This document shows, piece by piece, positions 8,413 through 15,884 of a stretch of DNA of 64,000 bases (position 1 is the first letter of the stretch; every line of letters begins with the position of its first letter). The position numbers and the translations under genes are program-made. Source of the DNA: Nocardioides lianchengensis. Lineage in GTDB: Bacteria; Actinomycetota; Actinomycetes; Propionibacteriales; Nocardioidaceae. The notes beneath the pieces are model-generated. The model worked only from the letters and a program-made list of their open reading frames with translations, was not told the DNA's origin and did not search any database. The stretch covers positions 1 to 64,000 of the forward strand of contig NZ_FMZM01000013.1 of assembly GCF_900101465.1 (NCBI RefSeq), written 5' to 3'.

Positions 8413-9057
8413 CTAGCGAGTGAAGGTGACGTGGATCGTGCCGCTCTCGGCGACCTGGGTCGTCATGCGGTGGGTCTGCTCGAGCCCGCGCAGGTCCTCC
8501 CACACACGGTGGCCGCGATCGAGCACGACCGGCGCGATCGCGACGTGGAGGTCGTCGACGAGGCCCGCCCGCACGAACGCGCGAGCGGTGCCGATGCCGC
8601 CCCCGACCCGGACGTCGAGTCCCGCAGCGGCTGCGGTCGCCTCGGCGAGCACGTCCTCGACCGGAGCGTTGCGGAAGCGGAACGTCGTACCGCCCCGCAT
8701 CTCGATATCGGGCCGCGGCGCGGTGCCGGTCAGGACGTAGACCGGGCAGCCGAACGGCGGCTCGTCGCCCCACCACCCCTTCCACTCGGGGTCGTCGGGG
8801 TGGGAGTGCAGGCCGAACATGGCGGCGCCCATGATCTCGGCGCCGACGCCGTCGAAGAACGCCGCGGCGTACGCGTCGTCGATGCCCGTGGTGCCGGCGC
8901 CGCTGGTGTCGCCGAAGACGCGCTCCCGCATGGTGCGGGTCGCGACGTACGCCGCGGTGAGCGGACCCCAGTCCTCTCCCATCGGGTTCTCGGCTCCGCC
9001 GCCGGCCGAGGTGCAGCCGTCGAGCGAGCTGAACAGGTCGATGCGGACGCGGGTCAT
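8413..9057 (-). CDS. Dihydrofolate reductase-like (RibD C-terminal domain) protein
   Basis: 214 residues with the dihydrofolate-reductase fold as found in the RibD C-terminal domain: VRIDLFSSLDGC at the start, RVFGDTSG, PVYVLTG, then DVRVGGGIGTARAFVRAGLV and DDLHVAIAPVVLDRGHRVW. These NADPH-type reductases are usually annotated dihydrofolate reductase family protein, and the substrate is not known. It lacks the catalytic and folate residues needed to call it a true FolA. It starts one base after the ArsR stop codon and is followed after 10 bp by the SRPBCC gene, so the three form one operon. Confidence 0.8.
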   Translation of the reverse strand: MTRVRIDLFSSLDGCTSAGGGAENPMGEDWGPLTAAYVATRTMRERVFGDTSGAGTTGIDDAYAAAFFDGVGAEIMGAAMFGLHSHPDDPEWKGWWGDEPPFGCPVYVLTGTAPRPDIEMRGGTTFRFRNAPVEDVLAEATAAAAGLDVRVGGGIGTARAFVRAGLVDDLHVAIAPVVLDRGHRVWEDLRGLEQTHRMTTQVAESGTIHVTFTR

Positions 9058-9058
9058 G

Positions 9059-9397
9059 TCAGGTGTCCTTCGGTGCGGAGCGGGTGAGGTGGAGACCGAG
9101 TCGGTCGGCCTGCCGTTCGGCCGGCGTGCGCTGCTCGCCGAGCCACAGGTGCAGGACGTCGAGGGCGCCGGGTCGCAGGCTGACCGTCCGGACCCGGCCC
9201 TGCTTCTCCGACGTGACGACGCCGGCGTCCTCGAGGACCCGGAGGTGCTGCATCAGGGACGGCAGTGCCATGGCGAAGGGGGCGGCCAGCTCGGAGACGA
9301 CGGCCGGCGACCTGGACAGCCGCTCCACGACGGCCCGACGCGTCGGGTCCGCCAGGGCGCGGAGGACGGCGTCCAGCTCGTCGCCATAGTTAGGCAT
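9059..9397 (-). CDS. ArsR-family winged-helix regulator
   Basis: 112-residue winged-helix protein (LDAVLRALADPTRRAVVERL, LMQHLRVLEDAGVV, then the wing SEKQGRVRTVSL). It has no cysteine or histidine cluster of a metal site, so it belongs to the non-metal ArsR group often found with SRPBCC genes. It heads a three-gene operon. The ATG at 9397 lies exactly at the centre of a 30-bp perfect palindrome, so the first five codons are also half of the putative operator. There is no Shine-Dalgarno sequence upstream, which suggests a leaderless or very short-leader mRNA and tight autorepression. Confidence 0.85.
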   Translation of the reverse strand: MPNYGDELDAVLRALADPTRRAVVERLSRSPAVVSELAAPFAMALPSLMQHLRVLEDAGVVTSEKQGRVRTVSLRPGALDVLHLWLGEQRTPAERQADRLGLHLTRSAPKDT

Positions 9398-9412
9398 ATG
9401 CCTAACTATGGC
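9383..9412. promoter_or_regulatory. 30-bp perfect palindrome over the ArsR start codon
   Basis: Each 15-bp arm reads GCCATAGTTAGGCAT and its complement, with no mismatch and no loop. The core TAGTTAGGCATATGCCTAAC holds the ATG of the ArsR gene. It is most simply read as the autoregulatory operator of this gene. The region upstream to the tRNA gene at 9595 holds nothing else recognised. Confidence 0.75.
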
Positions 9413-9594
9413 GGGGTAGGTGATCGCTCGTCAAGCAGCGTCTCTGCCGATGAGTGTCGCCCACGTGAGTGCCGGGAGATCGACCGCCAGAGGCCGGCGA
9501 CCCGGGCCGCCCCCCGGGGTCGCGGAGCAGCCGGAGCCGGCGCCGAGCGTCGGCGGAGGGCCGCGTGCCGCAGTCGGGGCCACGTACGGCCGGG

Positions 9595-9670
9595 TGGTGC
9601 CCCAGGCAGGAGTCGAACCTGCGACCTTTCGCTTAGGAGGCGGCTGCTCTATCCGCTGAGCTACTGGGGC
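9595..9670 (-). tRNA. tRNA-Arg, anticodon CCU
   Basis: 76 nt including an encoded CCA. Acceptor GCCCCAG pairs with CTGGGGC, D-stem GCTC/GAGC, T-arm GCAGG-TTCGACT-CCTGC. Anticodon loop is CTCCTAA, giving CCU, which reads the AGG codon. The anticodon stem is odd: GCCGC faces GCGAA, so only the three loop-proximal pairs are Watson-Crick and the two outer positions are C-A and G-A mismatches. All other arms are intact. Confidence 0.9.
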
Positions 9671-9791
9671 GTGATCGGCGCCGGACATCCTGTCATGCCG
9701 CGGTTTTGACCTACTCGCCGGTCGCGCACACCATTTGTGATGCACCCGTAGGTTCGGGGGCGCGCCACCGCCCCATCCCTGGAGTTCCCGC

Positions 9792-11096
9792 ATGCCCGAA
9801 GGCCCCACCGGCCCGCACGACCCGTCGGCCGTCCCGCCGGTGATCGGCGACCCCGAGACCCGAGCCGACGGCACGCGACGCGGCGGGGCCAGGCGGGGCA
9901 AGGCCCGCAAGCGGCACACGGTGGGCAAGGTGCTGCTCTCCACGATGGTCGTGCTCGGCATGGTGACCGGGCTGGGGACCGTGTGGCTCTACCGCGACCT
10001 CAACCACAACCTCGACGTCGTCGACGTGGCCGACCAGCTGTACGACGTGCCGGACAAGCCGGAGTCGACCGAGCCGCAGGAGCCGCTCAACATCCTCGTG
10101 ATGGGCTCCGACGACCGCGACGGCAGCGGCAACAACATCGACGGCCTGACCGGGTCCGGACAGCGCTCCGACACGACGCTGCTGTTCCACCTGTCGGGGG
10201 ACCGGAAATCGGCGTACGGCGTCAGCATCCCACGCGACTCGCTGGTGACCCGGCCCGACTGCATCGGCGACGACGGCGAGACCATCGAGGGCGCCGACAA
10301 CGCGATGTGGAACGAGGCGTTCGCGGTGGGGGGACCCGCGTGCACGATCCAGCAGTTCCAGACCCTCACCGACATCAAGGTCGACCACTTCGTCGTCGTC
10401 GACTTCGCGGGGTTCAAGGACATGGTCGACGCCATCGACGGCGTCCCGGTCTGCATCCCCGAGGACATCTCCGACCCGGCCCACGACATCGACATCAAGG
10501 CCGGCACGCGCGAGCTGCGGGGCAAGGAGGCGCTCAACTACGTGCGCGCCCGCTACACCCTCGGCGACGGCTCCGACATCGGTCGGGTCAAGCGCCAGCA
10601 GGCGTTCATCGCGGCGATGGCCAACAAGGTCGTCTCCGGCGGCGTACTGGCCCGCCCCGACCGGCTGATCGGCTTCCTGCGCGCGGCGACCAAGTCGCTG
10701 ACGGTCGACCCGGGCCTCGACAACTTCGTCAAGATCAGCAAGGTCGGCCTGGGGTTCAAGGACATCGGGCTCTCGCGGGTCCGCTTCATCACGATCCCGT
10801 GGGCCTACGACACCCGCGAGGAGTACCGCGGCCGCGTCGTGTGGACCGAGGACGCCGAGCGGGTCTGGAACCGGGTCCTCAACGACAAGCCGATGTCCCG
10901 CAACCTCGACTCGGGCACCCTGGACGCCGCCAACCTGCCCGGCTCGCCGACCACCTCCGGGAGTCCGACGGACTCGGAGAGCCCGTCGGGCGACGCGAGC
11001 CCCAGCGACGACCCCAGCGCCAGCATCGGGACGGGCGACTCGGAGCGCGACGAGGCGCAGCGCGAGACGCTCGAGGCCGCGGGGCTGTGCACGTGA
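9792..11096 (+). CDS. LytR-CpsA-Psr (LCP) family cell wall glycopolymer ligase
   Basis: 434-residue membrane-anchored protein that in this family transfers polyprenyl-linked glycopolymers (arabinogalactan or teichoic-type polymers) to peptidoglycan. A basic cytoplasmic N-terminus (about 1-43) leads into one transmembrane helix (about 44-66). The extracellular LCP domain follows: NILVMGSDDRD, RSDTTLLFHL, SIPRDSLV, the conserved VVVDFAGFKDMVDAIDGVPV, and the RARY...DGSDIGRVKRQQ segment with the phosphate-binding arginines. The C-terminus (about 375-425) is a low-complexity Ser/Pro/Asp/Gly linker. An ATG with CTGGAG upstream starts the gene. A 57-codon gene overlaps its stop by 4 bp. Confidence 0.9.
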   Translation: MPEGPTGPHDPSAVPPVIGDPETRADGTRRGGARRGKARKRHTVGKVLLSTMVVLGMVTGLGTVWLYRDLNHNLDVVDVADQLYDVPDKPESTEPQEPLNILVMGSDDRDGSGNNIDGLTGSGQRSDTTLLFHLSGDRKSAYGVSIPRDSLVTRPDCIGDDGETIEGADNAMWNEAFAVGGPACTIQQFQTLTDIKVDHFVVVDFAGFKDMVDAIDGVPVCIPEDISDPAHDIDIKAGTRELRGKEALNYVRARYTLGDGSDIGRVKRQQAFIAAMANKVVSGGVLARPDRLIGFLRAATKSLTVDPGLDNFVKISKVGLGFKDIGLSRVRFITIPWAYDTREEYRGRVVWTEDAERVWNRVLNDKPMSRNLDSGTLDAANLPGSPTTSGSPTDSESPSGDASPSDDPSASIGTGDSERDEAQRETLEAAGLCT

Positions 11097-11266
11097 CCAC
11101 CCCCGAGGCCGACTGGGAGCGCAAGCGGCGGCTGGCCGAGGTCTTCGGAGACGCGCTGCCCGCCACGACCACGGACGAGCGGGACGACGAGAGCCCCCGC
11201 GACCGGGCCGACGCCGGCGACGCGTGGCTGCGCGCGCAGGTGCCGCCCCACCACGGGTCGAGCTGA
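11093..11266 (+). CDS. Small acidic hypothetical protein coupled to the LCP gene (57 aa)
   Basis: The GTG start overlaps the LCP stop codon (GTGA), the arrangement of translationally coupled genes. The product is highly charged (DWERKRRLAEVFGDALP, then an Asp/Glu/Arg-rich stretch and DAWLRAQVPPHHGSS) with no signal peptide, membrane segment or known motif. Codon usage matches the neighbours. It is probably a real gene; function unknown. Confidence 0.6.
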   Translation: MTTPEADWERKRRLAEVFGDALPATTTDERDDESPRDRADAGDAWLRAQVPPHHGSS

Positions 11267-11276
11267 GGGCGCCGGA

Positions 11277-11304
11277 GAGTTTCATCGGCTAGCCGATGAA
11301 ACTC
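11277..11304. repeat. 28-bp perfect palindrome, core TCGGCTAGCCGA, copy A
   Basis: Arms GAGTTTCATCGGCT and complement, no loop. It lies 10 bp after the small gene and between convergent genes. It can form a hairpin from either strand, so it can act as a bidirectional terminator. Confidence 0.8.
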
Positions 11305-11336
11305 ACCCCGGGACGACAAAGGTTCATCGTCCAGGC

Positions 11337-11368
11337 GTGAGTTTTATCGGCTAGCCGATAAAACTCAC
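11337..11368. repeat. 32-bp perfect palindrome, core TCGGCTAGCCGA, copy B
   Basis: Arms GTGAGTTTTATCGGCT and complement. It shares the GAGTTT-ATCGGCTAGCCGAT-AAACTC framework with copy A 60 bp upstream; the single C/T difference in copy B is compensated on the other arm, which preserves perfect pairing. The stop codon of mscL lies 15 bp further. Confidence 0.8.
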
Positions 11369-11382
11369 CGCGGTGGCCCGGA

Positions 11383-11766
11383 TCAGCTGAGCGGCTGGTC
11401 CGACGTGCTGGTCGTCTTGCCCTGCTGGGTGGCGAGCAGGTCACGGATCTCCTGGAGGAGCTTGATGTCCTCTGGGGTGCCGGGAGGCGGGCTCGGGAAG
11501 AACCGCTCCTTGGCCTTGGTGTAGGGCAGCACGACGAAGAAGTACACGACGGCGGCCAGCACGAGGAACGAGATCAGGGCGTTCAGGAAGAACCCGAGGT
11601 CGCCCTCCTTGACGTTCTTGAAGGTGTCCTCGGTCGCCGGGATCTGTCCCATGAGCCAGGCCGTGAACGCAGTGACGACGGCGCCGAACGCCGTACCGAT
11701 GATGACCGCGACGGCAAGGTCGACGAGGTTGCCGCGCAGGATGAAGTTCTTGAAGCCGCCGAGCAT
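11383..11766 (-). CDS. mscL: Large-conductance mechanosensitive channel MscL
   Basis: 127 residues, the usual length. MscL is a homopentameric membrane channel that opens under membrane tension during hypo-osmotic shock. The N-terminal amphipathic helix (GGFKNFILRGN) leads to TM1 (VDLAVAVIIGTAFGAVVTAF), a short periplasmic loop, TM2 (FFLNALISFLVLAAVVYFFVV) and a cytoplasmic C-terminal helix (EDIKLLQEIRDLLATQ). Its ATG has GGGAG upstream. It lies downstream of the SAF-domain gene with a 40-bp gap. In M. tuberculosis mscL (Rv0985c) occupies the same neighbourhood relative to the ruc and galU genes. Confidence 0.97.
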   Translation of the reverse strand: MLGGFKNFILRGNLVDLAVAVIIGTAFGAVVTAFTAWLMGQIPATEDTFKNVKEGDLGFFLNALISFLVLAAVVYFFVVLPYTKAKERFFPSPPPGTPEDIKLLQEIRDLLATQQGKTTSTSDQPLS

Positions 11767-11806
11767 GGAGGACTCCCTGGGTTCCGGGGGATCGGTCCCT
11801 TGGAGG

Positions 11807-12448
11807 CTAGTCCCCGAACGCGTAGGTGAGGAACAGCCGCACCGCGGCGTCGGCGATGAGCGGTACGTCGGCCGGCCGCGCGCCGACGACGACCAGACGG
11901 CCCCCAAGCCCGGTGCCGCCGGTCTCGGCGGTGCCGGCCGGCAGCGCCAGGACAGGTACGGCGGCCGCCACCAGCTGGGGCTCGCCACCCTGCGGGTCGG
12001 CCGCGACCAGGTCGACCACGTCGCCGACCCGGAGCAGCCCGGCCATGCCGGCGTCGGGCAGGCGCACCGGCAGGGCGACCCGGCCGGGGTGCCCGGCGGC
12101 CAGGCCCGGGCCGACCAGCCGGACGTCGGTGACCGGCTCGCCGCGCCGCAGCGGGGAGGCGAGGACCCGGCCGACGGCGTCATCGGCCAGTTCGTCGGGA
12201 GCGGTGCCCGGGGCGAAGGCCGCGGTCGTCAGGTCCCCGGGCGAGAGCGCGACCCCGGCGGGCACGTCGCGCGCAGCGACTGTGACCGCGACGGTCGCGG
12301 GCGGCGGCTCGGCCGCGGCTCGGAGCCCGGCCGCCACGGCGACCGCGGCGAGCAGGGCGGCGAGCAGTCGTCGGCGCGCGAGCACGGCGCGACGTACGGC
12401 GCTCAGTGCCCGGGTCGGACGGGCGGCGGCGGGGGAGTCAGGGAGCAT
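11807..12448 (-). CDS. SAF-domain membrane protein, CpaB/RcpC-like
   Basis: 213 residues. A basic N-terminus and one transmembrane helix (LLAALLAAVAVAAGLRA, about 29-45) precede an SAF domain (about 54-115: VTVAARDVPAGVALSPGDL, then VLASPLRRGEPVTDVRL) and a small beta domain. SAF domains are shared by the Flp pilus assembly protein CpaB/RcpC and by antifreeze-like and altronate enzymes. The membrane anchor fits the CpaB class, but no other pilus gene is nearby, so a role in pilus assembly is only a possibility. It is transcribed toward mscL. Confidence 0.7.
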   Translation of the reverse strand: MLPDSPAAARPTRALSAVRRAVLARRRLLAALLAAVAVAAGLRAAAEPPPATVAVTVAARDVPAGVALSPGDLTTAAFAPGTAPDELADDAVGRVLASPLRRGEPVTDVRLVGPGLAAGHPGRVALPVRLPDAGMAGLLRVGDVVDLVAADPQGGEPQLVAAAVPVLALPAGTAETGGTGLGGRLVVVGARPADVPLIADAAVRLFLTYAFGD

Positions 12449-12511
12449 CCCCCGACGCTAGGAGGGATCGGCGGGCGCTGCCCGCGTCCTCCACAGGCGC
12501 CTGGGCGCCGG

Positions 12512-12687
12512 GTCAGTCTCGACACGCGGGTCACGGCTTCGCACGCTCAGCCGTGCCGCTCGCTCGACCACCAATCGACGAGTCCGCTGGCGCGTCCCCG
12601 TCAGTCTCGACACGCGGGTCACGGCTTCGCACGCTCAGCCGTGCCGCTCGCTCGACCACCAATCGACGAGTCCGCTGGCGCGTCCTC
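12512..12687. repeat. Tandem duplication, two 88-bp units
   Basis: Two head-to-tail copies (12512-12599, 12600-12687), differing at only one or two bases near the unit end. The unit starts GTCAGTCTCGACACGCGGG and contains GCTCGCTCGACCACC, like the TCTCGA family of repeats elsewhere in the window. A third GTCAGTC starts at 12688, where it supplies the stop codon of the ruc gene. No gene lies between 12449 and 12688. Confidence 0.9.
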
Positions 12688-12688
12688 G

Positions 12689-12994
12689 TCAGTCCGAGGA
12701 CTTCGCGGCGGGCTTGGCGGCCGGGGCGGCGGGCTTGCTCTCGGACTTCGACTCGCTCTTGGTCTCGGTCTTCGTCTCGGTCTTGGTGCCCGAGCCCGCG
12801 TCGGACGACGTCGACGAGCCGCGGCTGTCGGTGCGGTAGAAGCCCGAGCCCTTGAAGACGACGCCGACCGCGTTGAAGACCTTGCGCAGCCGGCCCGAGC
12901 ACTCCGGGCACTCGGTCAGCGAGTCGTCGGTGAACTTCTGGACCTGCTCGAAGGCGTGACCGCACTCGGTGCAGGCGTACTGGTAGGTGGGCAT
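12689..12994 (-). CDS. ruc: FmdB-type zinc ribbon protein, homologue of the redox-regulated chaperone Ruc (Rv0991c)
   Basis: 101 residues. The N-terminus is a CxxC...CxxC zinc ribbon (MPTYQYACTECGHAFEQVQK, then TECPECSG) followed by FKGSGFYRTD. The last 45 residues are a disordered Ser/Thr/Lys/Glu/Ala-rich tail with TKTETKTETKSESKSESK repeats. The M. tuberculosis counterpart Rv0991c is known as an Hsp70-cooperating chaperone activated by oxidation of the four zinc-binding cysteines, with an unstructured C-terminus, and belongs to the HrcA regulon. A perfect CIRCE element is present upstream here, which supports the same heat-shock control. ATG with GGAG upstream. Confidence 0.85.
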   Translation of the reverse strand: MPTYQYACTECGHAFEQVQKFTDDSLTECPECSGRLRKVFNAVGVVFKGSGFYRTDSRGSSTSSDAGSGTKTETKTETKSESKSESKPAAPAAKPAAKSSD

Positions 12995-13029
12995 CGTGGC
13001 TCCGTGCTGAGAGTGGTGCTGAAGCGGCT

Positions 13030-13056
13030 TTGGCACTCGACTGGTGCGAGTGCCAA
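13030..13056 (-). promoter_or_regulatory. CIRCE element (HrcA operator) of the ruc gene
   Basis: TTGGCACTC, nine bases, GAGTGCCAA: the two 9-bp arms are perfect complements and match the known HrcA site. On the minus strand a -10-like TATCCT (13062-13057) directly precedes it, so transcription of ruc should start inside the element, which is the usual layout for repression by HrcA. The divergent acylase gene starts 30 bp away and could be affected too. Confidence 0.9.
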
Positions 13057-13085
13057 GGATACGGCACCGGCAGAATGACCGGGCG

Positions 13086-15695
13086 ATGACCGACCCCACA
13101 CCAGACTCCGTCTCACCCCGCACCGTCCTGCGTCGGGGGTGGGCCGCCTATCGAGGGTGGCCCGGCGCCGCGCGGCTGACGTCGTACGGCGTGGTCGGGC
13201 TGGTGGTCGTGCTGGTCGCGGGCCTGGTGACCGTGGTGACCCTCGCGCGCCGGCCGCTGCCCCAGGACGAAGGGCGGGCGACGGTCGCGGGCCTCGAGGG
13301 CGAGGTCGAGGTGGTGCGCGACGAGCACGGCATCCCGCAGCTGTACGGCGACTCGCTGACCGACCTGGTCCGCGCCCAGGGCTACGTGCACGCGCAGGAG
13401 CGGTTCTTCGAGATGGACGTGCGCCGGCACGCGACGGCCGGCCGGCTGGCGGAGATGTTCGGCGAGGACGCCGTCGAGAGCGACTCCTACGTCCGCACGA
13501 TGGGCTGGCGGCGGGTCGCCGAGCAGGAGCTGGCGCTGGTGCGCCCCGACACCCGCGCCGCGCTGCAGGCGTACGCCGAGGGGGTCAATGCCTACCTCGA
13601 CGAGCATTCGCCGAGCGAGATCGCGGTCGAGTACACCGTGCTCAACGTCGGCGGCCTCGACTACACCCCCGAGGACTGGACGCCGGTCGACTCGCTGGCC
13701 TGGCTGAAGGCGATGGCCTGGGACCTGCGCGGCAACATGCAGGACGAGATCGACCGGGTGCTGGTCCGCTCGGCCGTGGGGCCGGAGCGGATGCGGGCGC
13801 TCTATCCGTCGTACCCCTTCGACGAGCACGAGCCGATCGTCGGGCAGGGCACCGTGGTCGACGGCGTCTTCGAGCAGGACGCCAGCACCGGCGGCACCCG
13901 CAACCCGCTCCGTCCTGCCTGGACGGCGGACCAGCGCGCGGCGCTGCGCGAGGTCGGCGCGGGTCTGGGCCGGATGCCGGACCTGCTCGGCGAGGGCGAC
14001 GGGATCGGCAGCAACAGCTGGGTCGTGTCCGGCGACCGCACCGCGACCGGCGCCCCCCTGCTCGCCAACGACCCGCACCTGGGCGTCGGGATGCCGGGGG
14101 TGTGGACCCAGATGGGCCTGCACTGCCGACGGGTCTCCGAGGACTGCCCGCTCGACGTCGCCGGCTTCACCTTCTCCGGTGTCCCGGGCGTGATCATCGG
14201 CCACAACGCCGACATCGCCTGGGGCTTCACCAACCTGGCCCCCGACGTCACCGACCTCTACCTGGAGCAGGTCCGCGGCGACGAGTGGAGGTCCGACGGC
14301 GCCTGGCGCCCGCTGCGCACCCGCATCGAGACCATCGAGGTCGCCGACGGCGAGGACGTCGAGCTGACGGTCCGCTCGACCCGCCACGGCCCGATCCTCT
14401 CCGACGTCGCCGACGAGCTCGCCGACGTGGGGGAGCGGGCGCGCGAGGACCGCGAGTTCGCGGTCGCGCTCTCCTGGACGGCGCTGGAGCCCGCGCCGAC
14501 CGCCGACGCCATCCTCGACCTCAACCTGGCCACCGACTGGGACTCGTTCCGGGCGGCGCTCTCGTCGTTCGCGGCGCCCTCCCAGAACGTCGTGTACGCC
14601 GACCGCGAGGGCCACATCGGCTACCAAGCGCCCGGTCGGGTGCCGATCCGCAAGTCCGGCAACGACGGGACCATGCCATCGGCGGGCTGGCGACCCGAGA
14701 ACGACTGGACCGGCGAGGTCGTCCCGTACGACGGGCTGCCCAACGTGCTCGACCCGGACGAGGGCTTCGTGGTCGCCGCCAACCAGGCGGTGATCGGGGA
14801 CGACTACCCCTACCGGCTCACCGACGACTGGGACCACGGCTGGCGCTCCCAGCGGATCCGCGACGTGCTGTCCGCCGCCGACCGAGTGGACGTCGACGCG
14901 ATGCTCGACCTGCAGCTCGACGATCGGCACCCGTTCGCGCCGCTGCTGACGCCGTACCTCCTCGACGTGGCGCTGCCGCACGGCTACTGGTCCGGCGGGC
15001 AGGACCTGCTCCGCGACTGGGACTTCGACCAGTCCGCGGACAGCGGCGCGGCGGCGTACTACAACGTCGTCTGGCGCACCCTGCTGGCCCGGACCTTCCA
15101 CGACGAGCTGCCGGAGGACCAGTGGCCCGACGGCGGTCAGCGCTGGTACGCCGTGGTCGCCGCGCTGCTGGAGGAGCCGGACGACCCGTGGTGGGACGAC
15201 ACGACCACCGCCGACGTCGTCGAGGACCGCGACACGATCCTGGAGCAGGTGCAGCGCGAGGCCCGCGACGAGCTGACCCGACGGCAGTCCCGCGACCCCG
15301 CCGGCTGGACCTGGGGCCACCTGCACCGCCTGGAGCTGCGCTCGCCGACCCTGGGCGAGTCCGGCATCGGCCCGGTCGAGCGGCTGGTCAACCGCGGGGG
15401 CTGGGAGGTCGGCGGCGGCAGCAGCACCGTCGACGCCTCCGCCTGGGACGCGGCGGAGGGCTACGAGGTGACCTCGGCCCCGTCGATGCGGATGGTCGTC
15501 TCGCTCGACGACCTCGACGCCTCCCGCTGGATCAACCTCACCGGCGTCTCGGGTCACCCGGCCAGCGACCACTACACCGACCAGACCGACCTCTGGGCCC
15601 GCGGCGAGTCCCTGCCCTGGGCGTTCTCGTCCGCCGCCGTCGAGGAGTCCTCGGCCCACGTCCTCACCCTGGTGCCGGGCTCGTCGGTCGAGTAG
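13086..15695 (+). CDS. Penicillin acylase family (Ntn hydrolase) protein
   Basis: 869 residues, membrane-anchored by one N-terminal helix (YGVVGLVVVLVAGLVTVVTL, about 46-65). The A-chain region begins with VVRDEHGIPQLYGDS, typical of the family. The autoprocessing site is GIGSNSWVVSG: cleavage before Ser309 would give the B chain with Ser309 as N-terminal nucleophile. Further family motifs are LLANDPHLG, GFTFSGVPGVIIGHN, IAWGFTN and PSQNVVYAD. Substrates in this family include penicillins, acyl-homoserine lactones and other N-acyl compounds; this one cannot be assigned. ATG at 13086, chosen over a TTG/GTG region further upstream because that would overlap the CIRCE promoter. Its 3' end merges into a 24-bp tandem repeat. 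Confidence 0.9.
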   Translation: MTDPTPDSVSPRTVLRRGWAAYRGWPGAARLTSYGVVGLVVVLVAGLVTVVTLARRPLPQDEGRATVAGLEGEVEVVRDEHGIPQLYGDSLTDLVRAQGYVHAQERFFEMDVRRHATAGRLAEMFGEDAVESDSYVRTMGWRRVAEQELALVRPDTRAALQAYAEGVNAYLDEHSPSEIAVEYTVLNVGGLDYTPEDWTPVDSLAWLKAMAWDLRGNMQDEIDRVLVRSAVGPERMRALYPSYPFDEHEPIVGQGTVVDGVFEQDASTGGTRNPLRPAWTADQRAALREVGAGLGRMPDLLGEGDGIGSNSWVVSGDRTATGAPLLANDPHLGVGMPGVWTQMGLHCRRVSEDCPLDVAGFTFSGVPGVIIGHNADIAWGFTNLAPDVTDLYLEQVRGDEWRSDGAWRPLRTRIETIEVADGEDVELTVRSTRHGPILSDVADELADVGERAREDREFAVALSWTALEPAPTADAILDLNLATDWDSFRAALSSFAAPSQNVVYADREGHIGYQAPGRVPIRKSGNDGTMPSAGWRPENDWTGEVVPYDGLPNVLDPDEGFVVAANQAVIGDDYPYRLTDDWDHGWRSQRIRDVLSAADRVDVDAMLDLQLDDRHPFAPLLTPYLLDVALPHGYWSGGQDLLRDWDFDQSADSGAAAYYNVVWRTLLARTFHDELPEDQWPDGGQRWYAVVAALLEEPDDPWWDDTTTADVVEDRDTILEQVQREARDELTRRQSRDPAGWTWGHLHRLELRSPTLGESGIGPVERLVNRGGWEVGGGSSTVDASAWDAAEGYEVTSAPSMRMVVSLDDLDASRWINLTGVSGHPASDHYTDQTDLWARGESLPWAFSSAAVEESSAHVLTLVPGSSVE

Positions 15696-15696
15696 C

Positions 15697-15792
15697 GACC
15701 TCGTTCGTCGGTCGAGCAGTGAGCTCGTTCGTCGGTCGAGCAGTGAGCTCGTTCGTCGGTCGAGTAGCGAGCTCGTTCGTCGGTCGAGTAGC
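15697..15792. repeat. 24-bp tandem repeat, four copies
   Basis: Copies at 15697, 15721, 15745 and 15769 of a unit like GAGCTCGTTCGTCGGTCGAG plus CAGT or TAGC. The last codons and stop of the acylase gene (GTCGGTCGAGTAG) look like a fifth, degenerate unit. Confidence 0.9.
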
Positions 15793-15805
15793 GAGCGCAG
15801 CGAGC

Positions 15806-15836
15806 GTATCGAGACCCCCCCCGGTGGTCTCGACAC
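15806..15836. terminator. Hairpin after the acylase gene
   Basis: GT-TCGAGACC paired with GGTCTCGA-AC around a C-rich loop, between convergent genes. It belongs to the TCTCGA repeat type and is plausible as a bidirectional terminator. Confidence 0.55.
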
Positions 15837-15884
15837 GTCCGCTCGTTCCTCGCGGCCACTCGACCAGCGAGGCAGGGCGAGCAC

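Noticed and set aside
9398..9709. Plus-strand protein starting at the ATG of the ArsR palindrome
   Set aside because: The palindrome makes MPNYG readable on both strands, but the plus frame then runs through the tRNA gene and has no family features.
12512..15836. CRISPR-like array
   Set aside because: The 88-bp and 24-bp repeats are direct tandem units without spacers, and no cas gene is present.
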